Positions 25,358 through 34,632 of a DNA stretch of 64,000 nt are shown here, piece by piece. Position 1 is the stretch's first letter. Every line of letters begins with the position of its first letter. A program made the position numbers and the translations under genes. Source of the DNA: Collinsella sp. An7 (lineage in GTDB: Bacteria > Actinomycetota > Coriobacteriia > Coriobacteriales > Coriobacteriaceae). The notes beneath the pieces were generated by a model. That model saw only the letters and a list, made by a program, of their open reading frames with translations. It made no database searches and was not told where the DNA came from. The stretch spans positions 62,001-126,000 of the forward strand of contig NZ_NFHP01000004.1 of the NCBI RefSeq assembly GCF_002159335.1, in the 5' to 3' direction.

Positions 25358-26627
25358 CGCGTCCTCGCTCGTGATTCCGGCCTTCCACGACGTGCTCGGC
25401 GACGTGATGGCCCACGGCCACACGCACTACTGGCTGCACGGCGGGCGCGGCTCCACGAAGTCGAGCTTCATCAGCCTGTGCGTCGTCCTCCTCGTCCTCA
25501 TGCACCCCGAGGCGAACGCGGTGGTGGTGCGGCGCTTCTCGAACACGCTGCGCGACTCCGTGTTCTTGCAGATGACGTGGGCGATCGCGGCGCTGGGGCT
25601 CGACGCGTGGTTCCGGGCCCGCATCTCGCCGATGGAGCTCACCTACCTGCCGACCGGGCAGCGCATCGTGTTCTGCGGCGTGGACGACCCGCTGAAGCTC
25701 AAGGGCGTGAAGTTCTCGCGCGGGTACGCCGCCGTGATCTGGTTCGAGGAGCTGGACCAGTTCGACGGCATCGACGCGATGCGGAGCATCCTGAACTCGC
25801 TTCGGCGCGGCGGCGAGGACTTTTGGATCTTCTACAGCTACAACCCGCCGCGCACGCTGTGGAGCTGGGTGAACCGCGAGAAGCTGGAGCGGGAGCGCAG
25901 GGCTGACACGCTCGTGCGGCAGAGCTCGTACCTCGACGTCGTCGAGAGCCACCCGGAGTGGCTGGGCGGACCCTTCGTCGAGGAGGCCGAGTACCTGCGC
26001 GAGGTCGACGAGCGGGCGTGGCGCTCGGAGTACCTGAGAGAGGTCACGGGCACGGGCGGCTCGGTCTTCAACAACGTGGTCTCGATGCGTCTGTCCGACG
26101 CGGCGTGCCGGGGCTTCTCGCGCACGCGTTGCGGCGTGGGCTGGGGGTGGTTCCCGGACCCGTGGCGGTTCGTGCGCTGCGGCTGGGAGCCCGGCGAGCG
26201 GCGGCTCACGATCTTCGGGGAGCTCTCGGCGAACAGGAAGACGCCCTCGGAGACGGCGGCGATGGTGGTCTCGGCGCTCACCTACGCTGACGAGCCCGGC
26301 GAAGATCCCTATCTTCATGATGAATTGATCTGATGCGACGACACTCCGGACGGCAAGCAGAGCATGGCCGTGTGGCGGCGCGAGGCGGGGCTTCGTGTTC
26401 GGCCCGCGAGGAAGAGCAACATGCGGCGGCTCAGCTACGAGTGGCTGGCGGGGCTGCGCGAGATCTGCATCGACCCGGAGCGGGCGCCGCTCGCCTACGA
26501 GGAGTTCCGCCTCAAGGAGTACGAGCGCGACCGCGACGGCACGTGGGTGGACGATATCCCGGACGGCAACGACCACTCCATCGACGCGGTGCGCTACGCG
26601 ATGATGGACGACGTGCTGAGGGGATAG
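25350..26627 (+). pseudogene. Phage terminase large subunit with an internal stop codon
   Basis: The ATPase part shows Walker A WLHGGRGSTKSSFIS and Walker B AVIWFEELDQFDG, typical of PBSX/SPP1-like terminases (Terminase_3). The frame meets TGA at 26331-26333 (after YLHDELI). It continues in the same frame with CDDTPDGKQSMAVWRREAG and SNMRRLSYEWLAGLREI to the natural end at 26627, part of the nuclease domain. The codons around the stop (26300-26335) are noticeably AT-richer than the rest. Unless TGA is read through, the packaging motor would lack its nuclease C-terminus. Start ATG 25350. Confidence 0.82.
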
Positions 26628-26702
26628 CGGTGCGGGCGTCCTTCTCGTCCTATTTTGATACGCAACGCCATGCATCTGCCGTAGCGGTGCTCGGGCGCTT
26701 GC

Positions 26703-27440
26703 TTATAGGCGACCCTCGAGCGCCTCGAGATAGACCCCGGGATGCCACAAACTCGCCTCGCCGTGCCGCCAGCCAGGGTGCTCGACAAGCGTGCTGCCCG
26801 GCATGGCCTTAGCCAGGGCGCGCGCCGAGCGCACCATGATACGGGGCTCCTTCCCGCCGACAAGGATGGTGGCCCGCGCCCCGCAGCCCGCGAGCTCGGG
26901 TCTCAACCGGTAGGAACTGTTCGCCCGCATAAAGGCGATCATGTCCCGCTTTGATATGGCGCAGCTGTCACGGTAATAGGACTCGTAGAGCTCCTCGGGG
27001 AGATGGAGGCTCGCGAACTGCGCCCGCGCGAACCAGGGACGCCGCACGAGCGGGTAGCTCAGGGCGACGGCGGGCGCGACGAGGGCGCGGGCAGCACGCA
27101 TGGGGAGCACGAGCGCGCTCTCGATGACGGCGCGCCCCGCGATCCGCGGCTGCTGCGCAAGGGCCTCGAGGGCGACCTGCGCCCCGAGGGAGACGCCGCC
27201 GAGCGCGTCGACGCGCCCGCCGAGCTCGCGGTCGATGAGGGCAACGAGCTCGGAGGCGTTTTCCTCGATCGAGGTGAACGGTCGGTCCGAGCCGGCGTGC
27301 CCGTCGAGCACGGGTAGCACGACACGGTACCCGTTGGCGGCGAGCAGGTCGGCGACTGCCCGGTAGTTCCACCACGAGAGGCCGCCCCCGTGCAGGAGCA
27401 CCGCCGTCCGCGTGCCCGAGCCGAGCGTGTGAGTGATCAT
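26703..27440 (-). CDS. Alpha/beta hydrolase
   Basis: This 245-residue alpha/beta hydrolase fold protein has an oxyanion region VLLHGGGLSWWNYR, nucleophile elbow ALGGVSLGAQVALEAL (Ser in GVSLG), and a late EHPGWRHGEASLWHP histidine. It resembles small esterases/lipases of the AB_hydrolase_6 type; the substrate is unknown. It is read opposite to the phage genes, sitting between terL and portal. AAAGGA lies upstream of the ATG at 27440. It is flanked by CGTCCTTCTCG strings at 26638-26648 and 27755-27766, which may mark an insertion. Confidence 0.85.
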   Translation of the reverse strand: MITHTLGSGTRTAVLLHGGGLSWWNYRAVADLLAANGYRVVLPVLDGHAGSDRPFTSIEENASELVALIDRELGGRVDALGGVSLGAQVALEALAQQPRIAGRAVIESALVLPMRAARALVAPAVALSYPLVRRPWFARAQFASLHLPEELYESYYRDSCAISKRDMIAFMRANSSYRLRPELAGCGARATILVGGKEPRIMVRSARALAKAMPGSTLVEHPGWRHGEASLWHPGVYLEALEGRL

Positions 27441-27788
27441 CTGGGTCCTTTCGACGGGGACATTGCCCGGGCGGCGCCGTTGGAGGCGGGCGCGCGCTTT
27501 GGTCGGCGCATGGTCGCTCGGCTCTTCTCGCCCCGTGCGGACATTATACGGGGCGCATGCGGGAGTTTTCCACATTGGGGCCTCCGGGCGCTCTTCTCGG
27601 CGTGAGACGCTTTGGAACGCTGGGCAACGGAACGCGCGGAGCGCTGGGAGGTTATCGACAAGTTCTCGCGGGAATGTGCAAAACCGCTGGTGGCGGTGCG
27701 TGCCTGGGCGTTCTTCTCGCCTAGAGCGCAATTCAGTTGGCTACTGAATCTCGGACGTCCTTCTCGGCCTTTGTGACGGGCGGGTTCA
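27441..27788. other. Intergenic region with repeated TTCTCG motifs
   Basis: This 348-bp space between the hydrolase start and the portal carries TTCTCG at 27526, 27595, 27663, 27714 and 27761. Four are preceded by CT, TTC or CC and followed by C/G. The portal gene's upstream CTTTGTGACGGGC is at its right end. No gene is seen. Confidence 0.5.
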
Positions 27789-29336
27789 ATGGGCGTGTTC
27801 GGACGAGGCGGGAGGTGCGCTGTGCAGGGGCTGGATGACGAGTACTGGGTGCCGGAGCATGTGAGGGAGTGGCTGAGGTCGCTCGGGTTCTCGCTGCCGC
27901 TGGAGGACATGGAGCCCCACATTCGCTCCTGGGATAGGTGGATGCGGGCGCTCGGGGACTTCTACGACTATCGGGACACGGACGGCGTGGGGCGCGTGTA
28001 CGAGGTGCACCGGCGCTCGATCCACCCCGCGATGCGGGTGTGCCGCGAGTGGGGGTCGCTGCTGCTGAACGACCGGACGCAGGTGGCGTGCGAGGAGCAG
28101 GCGTGCACGGACTGGCTCACGCGGTTCATCGCGGACACGGGGTTCCTGCCGGCGGCGCAGGCGACGGTGGTGCGCGCGTTCGGCCTGGGGACCGGGGCGT
28201 GGGCGCTCTGGGTGGACGCGGGCGCGGGCGAGGTGCGCGTGAGGAGATACGACGCGCGGATGGTGGTGCCGCTCACGTGGGACGAGGAGGGCGTGACGGA
28301 GTGCGCGTTCGTGACGCGGGCGTTCTGGAGGGGCAGGGCCATCGACCAGGTGCAGCTGCATCTGAGGGGCGCTGACGGCACGTTCTTCTTGCCAAGCGAA
28401 TCATCTGGAGGGGCTGTGGCGGCAGGTTCTTCTCGCCCAAGCTTTTCTCCCCTTGAAAGCGGCGCACGTGAGGAAACCTATCGGATTGTAACCGCCTGCT
28501 TCGACCGTGACGGGAACCGCGTCGAGCCCGAGGGCGTGTGCCCGGTGTACGACACGGGCTCGGCGTGGCCGACTTTCGCGCTCGTGAAGCCGGCTATCGA
28601 CAACACGCGGGTGGACATGAGCCCCTACGGGCGGTCGGTGTTCGCGGACGCGGTGGACGCGATCCAGGCGGTCGACCTCTGCTACGACGCGATGATGGGC
28701 GAGATCGACAACGGGAAGATGCGCGTGTTCCTCTCGGACGTGATGTTCGACGTCGAGCGCGACGGCAAGGGCGGGCGCGTCTCCATCCCCTTCGGGCGCC
28801 AGGACTGCACGGTGTTCCGCAAGGTCATGAGCACGGAGGACACGATCCACGAGTTCGCGCCGACGCTGCGCACTGAGGCGCAGGCGCGGGCGTTCCGCGT
28901 GGCGCTGCAGACGCTCGGGGACCTCTGCGGCTTCGGCATCAACTACTTCGACCTCGAGAACGTCGGGTACGTGAAGACGGCCACGGAGGTGTCGACGGAC
29001 AACTCGGCGCTGATGCGCAACATTCGCCGGCACGAGCGCGCGCTCGAGGGCGCGCTCGCGGGCATCTGCCGCGCGCTGCTCGCGGCCGAGCGCAGGCTCG
29101 GGGTGGAGCTGCCCGACGAGGGGCTCGTGCGCGTCACGTTCGACGACAGCATCATCACGGACACGACGGCGGAGAAGCGCCAGGACATGGACGAGGTCGC
29201 CGCTGGGCTCCTGGAGCCGTGGGAATACCGGGCCAAGTGGCGCGGCGAGGACGAGGCGACCGCTCGCAGGGCGTCGGCGGGACGCGCGCTCCAGGGTACA
29301 CCGACTCCGGCAACCCTCTCCACCGCCCCTGCCTGA
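27789..29336 (+). CDS. Phage portal protein (SPP1 Gp6/A118-like)
   Basis: This 515-residue protein would form the dodecameric portal ring through which DNA enters the capsid. Features of the A118/SPP1 portal group are WRALGDFYDY-like N-terminal helices, a CREWGSLLLNDRTQV segment, GVCPVYDTGSAWPTFALV, and the late CGFGINYFDLENVGYVKTAT followed by EVSTDNSALMRNIRRHE. A Ser/Gly/Pro-rich linker (about residues 200-225) has different codon use. ATG 27789 is used; GTG 27822, with GGGAGG upstream, is an alternative. The gene appears intact, unlike the terminase genes before it. The usual minor capsid gene is missing after it. Confidence 0.85.
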   Translation: MGVFGRGGRCAVQGLDDEYWVPEHVREWLRSLGFSLPLEDMEPHIRSWDRWMRALGDFYDYRDTDGVGRVYEVHRRSIHPAMRVCREWGSLLLNDRTQVACEEQACTDWLTRFIADTGFLPAAQATVVRAFGLGTGAWALWVDAGAGEVRVRRYDARMVVPLTWDEEGVTECAFVTRAFWRGRAIDQVQLHLRGADGTFFLPSESSGGAVAAGSSRPSFSPLESGAREETYRIVTACFDRDGNRVEPEGVCPVYDTGSAWPTFALVKPAIDNTRVDMSPYGRSVFADAVDAIQAVDLCYDAMMGEIDNGKMRVFLSDVMFDVERDGKGGRVSIPFGRQDCTVFRKVMSTEDTIHEFAPTLRTEAQARAFRVALQTLGDLCGFGINYFDLENVGYVKTATEVSTDNSALMRNIRRHERALEGALAGICRALLAAERRLGVELPDEGLVRVTFDDSIITDTTAEKRQDMDEVAAGLLEPWEYRAKWRGEDEATARRASAGRALQGTPTPATLSTAPA

Positions 29337-29468
29337 CGCGGGCGAGCGGGATTGTGCAGCCCCGCGCCCGGCGGCGGCGCGGACGCCCCGTGCGCGCAAC
29401 CGGAGCGGCGACGGGCGCGGGGCGGACGGGCGCTGGTTGGCAGCGTCGGGCGGGGGCGGTGGAGGGGC

Positions 29469-30713
29469 TTAGCCTTCGTCCTTCTCGCCCGCCCTTGTCG
29501 ACACCGCTCGGATGACGTCCCCGTCGATGACGATGGCGTCGGCCTCGTTGAAGGCGAAGCGAAGGGTCTCGAGCTCGCTCTCGGTCCTCTCGGCGATAGC
29601 CCTCACGACGTTCTCGGACCCCATGGCGTCCCGCAGATCGGCCTTCTCGGCGGCGAGGTTATCCTTCGCGGCGCTTCTCGCCCGCACGGGGCTTATGCGC
29701 GACGCCTGTCTCCGCACCGCGTCGAACGCGGCGGCGGCACCCTTGGCCCCCTCGTTCGCCTCGACGGGGTCGGCGAGCGCCAGCGGCGCACCCTTGAGGG
29801 AGGATATGCGCCTCTCGACCTGCTCGCGCGCGGCGTTCCGGGCGCTCGTCAGCTCCTTTGACGCCTTCCCGACCATAGAGAGCTCCTTCTCGATGCGCTC
29901 GCCCGTGTAGTCGCACTCGAGGCGCATGCCGATCTCGCGCGCGGCGACGAGGAGCTGGAAGGCCGCCGCGGCGTGCGCCTCCGACCTTCGGAGGCCCCCT
30001 ATCGCGCGCTCGACGTCCGCCCGGGACATCCTCCCCTTGGCGGTCTTCGATGCGATCCCCCGCATGGCGTCCGCTTCGTAGTGGCACGCATCCTGCGCCT
30101 CGACGGTGGCGTCCTCGATCGCCTGGAGCGCGACGGTGCGCTTGTCGGAGTCGGCGCCGCTCTCGTCGAACATGAGGGCCACGCGCTCGAGCGCGTCGAA
30201 CCGGGCCTTGAGCCTGCACTCGCGGCTGCGCTCCATGGCGCGCTGGATCTCGGCGACGCCCTCGGATATGCCCTCGAGCTTGTCGTTGATCTGGGTCATG
30301 TATGCCTGGCCGACGAGCACCGCCGCGCCCTGGAGCGCGAGGTTGGCGACGACGGTCGGCTGGAGCCCCGCCTGCTTGATTGTCGCCATCTCGTTGAACT
30401 TGCCGTCCTTCATGTTGGAGAGCAGGTTCCAGCCGTCGCTCTTACACACGCAGAGGTCCGCCCAGCCGACGCCCTCGGGGAACTTGACCACCGCCATGCC
30501 GTAGGACTGTGCCGCCTGCGCCGCGTTCGCGGCGGCGGGTATGAGTGCGTCGGCGAAGGATGCCGCCCGCTCGCCCGCGGCAACGACCACGGTGCGCGTA
30601 ATGGTCTCTTCGATCGGCGCGAGCTCGCAGTCGCCCGCGAGGGTGATGGATGGCTCCGGGTCGCGGTCGTCCTCGGGTTGGTTTCTGTTGAAGATGCGGT
30701 CGAGGAAGGACAT
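29469..30713 (-). CDS. Protein of unknown function (414 aa)
   Basis: I do not recognise this protein. It has a charged N-terminus (MSFLDRIFNRNQPEDDRD), a central hydrophobic or amphipathic stretch around residues 105-140 (TVVANLALQGAAVLVGQAYM), then INDKLEGISEGVAEIQRAME and long helices with coiled-coil character to the end. No signal peptide or enzymatic motif is seen. CAGGAGG precedes the ATG at 30713. It lies just after the portal gene on the opposite strand and is the last of the minus-strand cargo genes. By position it could be a phage-resistance or membrane-associated accessory protein, which is speculation. Confidence 0.7.
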   Translation of the reverse strand: MSFLDRIFNRNQPEDDRDPEPSITLAGDCELAPIEETITRTVVVAAGERAASFADALIPAAANAAQAAQSYGMAVVKFPEGVGWADLCVCKSDGWNLLSNMKDGKFNEMATIKQAGLQPTVVANLALQGAAVLVGQAYMTQINDKLEGISEGVAEIQRAMERSRECRLKARFDALERVALMFDESGADSDKRTVALQAIEDATVEAQDACHYEADAMRGIASKTAKGRMSRADVERAIGGLRRSEAHAAAAFQLLVAAREIGMRLECDYTGERIEKELSMVGKASKELTSARNAAREQVERRISSLKGAPLALADPVEANEGAKGAAAAFDAVRRQASRISPVRARSAAKDNLAAEKADLRDAMGSENVVRAIAERTESELETLRFAFNEADAIVIDGDVIRAVSTRAGEKDEG

Positions 30714-31112
30714 CGCAGCCTCCTGTGGATCAAGTTCGTGCGTCTCGCTCTTGCGTATTGTCTCACGATTGAGGGGCGAAGCCGCCCGCGCCTTGGCGCG
30801 GGCCAGTCTGGTGTGGCTCGGTCATGGGCGGATGGCGCCTTCCGGTGGCGTCGGGTCGCTGCCGCACGCCCGCCCCGCCGCCCCGCTGCCGCCCGGGGGC
30901 GACGCGGGACGGGCGAGCGCGCGGGTGCGGGCGGAGCTTGGAGCGGATGGCCCGGGACGAGTAGCACGCGGCGGCTCCGGGCGTCCCCGAGGCGGCGGGG
31001 CGGGCACATCCATTGCCATCAAGACGCAAAGACCCAAAGCAACTACGCCGCAACATTTCCCGAGACAGGACAGGTAAGCCCAGTGACCAACTCCGATGAA
31101 TATCCGAGAAGG
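30714..31112. other. Non-coding interval between the unknown gene and SIMPL gene
   Basis: The right part is moderately AT-rich and should hold the downstream end of the restriction-modification operon. The middle (about 30840-30990) is extremely GC-rich and low in complexity. No gene, tRNA or clear terminator was recognised. Confidence 0.4.
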
Positions 31113-31781
31113 TTAGTGGCTTGCAGTGTTCGCAAGCCACCAGTCAACGTCCACATGGCATTCAATGTTAATGGGCTCTGGTGAGAAGTCGGGCATTGAA
31201 GAGTCGCCAAGTGGACTCGAAGGCGGGGCTGCGTCGAAGCAGATCGTGCCGAATCCATCGTTATCGCGCCGGTAGCGGATTTCTTTGACGCCCCCGAGCA
31301 CCATTCCCGCTGCCTCTGCAAGCGTTTCCGCACTGCTTCGGGCGCGCTCGACCGCCTGCCTGATGAGGGCGTCCTCAGATGCGTGCACGTCTTTCAGCTC
31401 ATAATGCAGCCCAATCGATGCCGACGTTCCGCACTCCGCAAGCGCCTGCCAAATCGCGCCCACGTCGTTGTTCTTGCGGGTGACTTCCAAGCTCCCGTAG
31501 CAGACATAGTCATAGCCGTCGATCGTGCCCCTCTTGCCCGTGCGGTGGGCATAGGATGCGTATCCTGACGTCTTGAAATCATCGACCACGCCGAACCGTT
31601 CGAGCGCGACCTTCACCTTCTGTTGCTCTGAGGCGAAATCTGTTGCGCAGGCGTCCTGAGCCTTGCAGCGTCGTCCGAACCTGATGCCGAATATCGCGAT
31701 GTCGGGCTCAATCGACGCCTCCGCAGTCGCTCCCACCTTCACTACCGGGGCCTGCGTACGCATAATCTCCTCGCCTGTCAT
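31113..31781 (-). CDS. SIMPL (DUF541) domain protein
   Basis: This 222-residue SIMPL/DUF541 protein has a family opening, VKVGATAEASIEPDIAIFGI, a central YEL..VHASEDALIRQAVERA helix region with RSSAETLAEAAGMVLGGVKE, and a C-terminal strand pair (INIECHVDVDWWLAN). Many family members are secreted or membrane-linked and one interacts with a kinase. This one has no signal peptide, so it should be cytoplasmic. The start at 31781 has AAGGGAAG upstream; an internal ATG at 31763 (MRTQAP) also has a ribosome-binding site. It follows res by only 25 bp and is probably the fourth gene of the restriction-modification operon. Confidence 0.8.
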   Translation of the reverse strand: MTGEEIMRTQAPVVKVGATAEASIEPDIAIFGIRFGRRCKAQDACATDFASEQQKVKVALERFGVVDDFKTSGYASYAHRTGKRGTIDGYDYVCYGSLEVTRKNNDVGAIWQALAECGTSASIGLHYELKDVHASEDALIRQAVERARSSAETLAEAAGMVLGGVKEIRYRRDNDGFGTICFDAAPPSSPLGDSSMPDFSPEPINIECHVDVDWWLANTASH

Positions 31782-31806
31782 GTTGAACTTCCCTTGTTTA
31801 GCCGAC

Positions 31807-34629
31807 TTACTCGTACTTGTGGGACAGCGGGCCACGGTAAAGCTCTTCTGCCATGTCGCCGTCGAATCCTATGATTGCATCCTGCACCTTGGGGTCGAGC
31901 AGGTTGAGCGACCGATACTTGTCGTGCCCCTCGCTCATGGAACTGATAGAGAGCACTTGGACGAATGTGTCGGGATACTCGCGCAGGTACTCTACGTAGC
32001 CCTTGAGCTTCGGAACGGCGTCAGCGAGGTACGAGCCGTGCGGATCGATGATCGAGGGCCGGATTGTCCCCTCCGCATCACGTACGAAGAAGATGAAGTC
32101 GGGATGTACTGCCTTGCGGCCGACGGGTGAGGTGTACGGAATGGAGAAGGCGAGGGGTGACATGCTTTCCGCCGGATTACGATAGAAGGCCACGGTTCGG
32201 GGCCGCTCAAGCTCTCGGCTCACTACGTAGGTTTCATCGTCGTTGAGGTCGAGCGGGCAGAGGCCGTCCTCCTCCTGGACGATGTGCTTGGGCCAGCGCG
32301 TCTCTGCCGCCTTGACGTTCACGGTTTCCGGCCACTGCATGTGCGTAGTGAGCTTGCTCCCCGTCTCGCTCTCCAGTTCACGGTAACGCTGCTTGTGCTT
32401 GTCGCTCAAAAGGTCGTACTCCGTGGAGCCCTTGTCGAAGAGGCCCACGCGTTCGGTCTTCGCCCACTCACTCAGCGCCGTTACGACAGATGCTGTGCGA
32501 CATGCCGCGGCGAGGTCGAGGTCCATTTGTCTGCGAGTCTTTCCCTCAAAGAGGAGGCGCTTGCGATAGGCGTTGGTGAGCTCGCGTCCCCCGAAGACGG
32601 CGTCGGCTTCGCGCGCTGCCTTGGCAATCCCCTCGTCATCAACGACGACCTCTTCGCCGCGCTCGGTCACCTCATTGCCGTGACGCTTGTCGATACGGAT
32701 GAGCTTGGTATTGGTGGTCTCGATTTCGGTGCGAACGGGCTCGACCTCGTCTTCGCAGCTGACGAGCGCCCCCGCGAGGTTGCGGGCGAAGTCCTCGTTG
32801 ACGCGCCTGCCGGCGTCGCGGTCTATCCCTGTGTCCATGAAGAGGGTGGCTGTTCTGAGGAGGCTCACGAACTCGTTGCGCGCCTTCTTGGGATTGCGGC
32901 GCACCTCGATGCTCTCGAAGGCCGCCCGTATCCCGTCCCACTCTTCATGAGTAAACGAACCATCTCGAGGGCTTAGCGGCTTCGGAGGCGCCATGGGCGT
33001 AGGCTTCACCACGCTGTCATACTCGATGTTTACAGTAGCACCCTGCTGCGGATGATTGCCATCGGATCCCTCGGTTGGTGGAGTCGATACGAAATCAATC
33101 TTTGTCTGGACATTCTCCGGGTTTTCGCCGAGTTCGAACTGATAGCCCGGCTTATTCTTTTCCGCCTCGCGTCGGGCTGCCTCAGCCCTTTCATAGGCGA
33201 TCTGCTCCCGTTCGTAATCCTCCTGCGTGCGGGGAGCCGCCGCGCGTACTGTTACGGGCTGAACGGTAACCTTCGCCACTGCGGTGCCGCCCATCTCGTC
33301 CGTCTTGCCAGTGAGGTAGTCGACCACTCCTTGCGTGGCATCTCTGTTGAACTGAGGCAGATAGCATGCTATTGAGTTGAGCAGATCGTCAGCCTCGACT
33401 CGACGCGCGAGCGGCGTACGGACCATGCGGCCGATGAGCTGCGCAATGTAGGTGGGATCCTTGCGATTGCGCTGGGAGAAGATAACCTCGGCTCTGGGGC
33501 AGTCCCATCCGTTGGAAATCGCTTCCTTGGCGAAGAGCACCTGGATGTGGGGGCTCGCCTGCACGAGCTCGGGTCTGACGTAGGGGATGAGGTACTTGCC
33601 CGCGGCAAGGTCCTTGTGGTCTCCGAACACGTTGGCGAACGACGCGGCCTCATTGAGCCCGGGCACGATTTTGCAAATCTGGTCGCACATCTCCTTGATG
33701 CTCTCGGTGGACTGCTTGTCCTTGACCTGCACAATCATGAGCGGCCAGACGAACTGCTCGCCCTGCTCACGGCAGTACGTGTCCCAGTGCTCCCGGCAGA
33801 GCTGGAAGCGCTCGGCTGCCATGGTGAGGTATTGGTGCTCAACGGGGTCGTCGCTCTCGGGAACGCGCAGCTCGATTGTGTCCTTAATGAGGCCGGACTC
33901 TTGGACATCTGTCGGCGACACGCTGACCCGTGCCTTGCGGTCGCGGTCCCGCATGCCGTCCATGCGGGCCTCGAATCTCTCCGGGGTCGCCGAGACGCCC
34001 ACGACCATGGGCATGGGCGCCCTGTCCTCGTAGCCGTTCACGATGTTGCCGTATATGGTCTCCGTCGACTTACCGCCAGAGGCGTTTGTGCCGAATCCGC
34101 GATGCGCCTCATCGATGAAGAGGTAGAGGTTCACAGCTGGGTCCTTGATTGTGCGGTCGAGCACGTCCCAGAACACGCGGCCGGAATTCTCCTCGCCTCC
34201 CTTCACGAGCTTGTTGCCGCGTCCGAGAAGGTCCTTTGAGAGGAAGTAGACATGGCGTGGGTCGAGTACCTCATGAGCAGCGCAGAACGTGTTGCCCACG
34301 TCCTCCAGGCAGCGTGTGTCGCCCGGCCAGTCGGCGAGCTTGTCGGAGCAGGATACGAATCGCGCATGGGTCTGCTCGTTCAGGCTCGGGGAGTCGGAGA
34401 CCCAGAGCACGGTGGCGCGCTCGTCGGGTAAAAGACCGAGCTCGTCGTTGCCGAAGAACAGCGCTTCGATAACGGCGGCGCACATGACCGTTTTGCCTGA
34501 TCCCGTGATCGAGGAGAGGCAGACACTCGACAGGGCACCGTCTCGTTCGTATGCGGAGCGCATCTGGCGAAGGCGATCGTAGAGCGTAACGACCGCATTT
34601 GTTTGGAAGTCTTTGAGCTCGACTCTCAT
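31807..34629 (-). CDS. Type III restriction endonuclease subunit Res-like DEAD/DEAH helicase
   Basis: This 940-residue superfamily 2 translocase/restriction subunit has Walker A TGSGKT (42-47), DEAH (173-176) with IDEAHRGFGTN, motif III GVSATP (about 211-216), and motif VI-like IAQLIGRMVRTPLARR. A C-terminal nuclease-like segment reads HPDFIFF (842-848) followed by IIDPHG (860-865), then PKLKGYVEYLREYP. Canonical type III nucleases show D...(E/D)xK; here the second half is D-P-H, so cleavage chemistry may differ. It starts 3 bp after the mod stop and needs Mod for target recognition in known systems. SIMPL follows. Confidence 0.88.
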   Translation of the reverse strand: MRVELKDFQTNAVVTLYDRLRQMRSAYERDGALSSVCLSSITGSGKTVMCAAVIEALFFGNDELGLLPDERATVLWVSDSPSLNEQTHARFVSCSDKLADWPGDTRCLEDVGNTFCAAHEVLDPRHVYFLSKDLLGRGNKLVKGGEENSGRVFWDVLDRTIKDPAVNLYLFIDEAHRGFGTNASGGKSTETIYGNIVNGYEDRAPMPMVVGVSATPERFEARMDGMRDRDRKARVSVSPTDVQESGLIKDTIELRVPESDDPVEHQYLTMAAERFQLCREHWDTYCREQGEQFVWPLMIVQVKDKQSTESIKEMCDQICKIVPGLNEAASFANVFGDHKDLAAGKYLIPYVRPELVQASPHIQVLFAKEAISNGWDCPRAEVIFSQRNRKDPTYIAQLIGRMVRTPLARRVEADDLLNSIACYLPQFNRDATQGVVDYLTGKTDEMGGTAVAKVTVQPVTVRAAAPRTQEDYEREQIAYERAEAARREAEKNKPGYQFELGENPENVQTKIDFVSTPPTEGSDGNHPQQGATVNIEYDSVVKPTPMAPPKPLSPRDGSFTHEEWDGIRAAFESIEVRRNPKKARNEFVSLLRTATLFMDTGIDRDAGRRVNEDFARNLAGALVSCEDEVEPVRTEIETTNTKLIRIDKRHGNEVTERGEEVVVDDEGIAKAAREADAVFGGRELTNAYRKRLLFEGKTRRQMDLDLAAACRTASVVTALSEWAKTERVGLFDKGSTEYDLLSDKHKQRYRELESETGSKLTTHMQWPETVNVKAAETRWPKHIVQEEDGLCPLDLNDDETYVVSRELERPRTVAFYRNPAESMSPLAFSIPYTSPVGRKAVHPDFIFFVRDAEGTIRPSIIDPHGSYLADAVPKLKGYVEYLREYPDTFVQVLSISSMSEGHDKYRSLNLLDPKVQDAIIGFDGDMAEELYRGPLSHKYE

Positions 34630-34632
34630 CTC

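Noticed and set aside
26331-26333. Selenocysteine at the TGA in the large terminase
   Set aside because: No such residue is known in terminases and no SECIS-like hairpin stands out just downstream.
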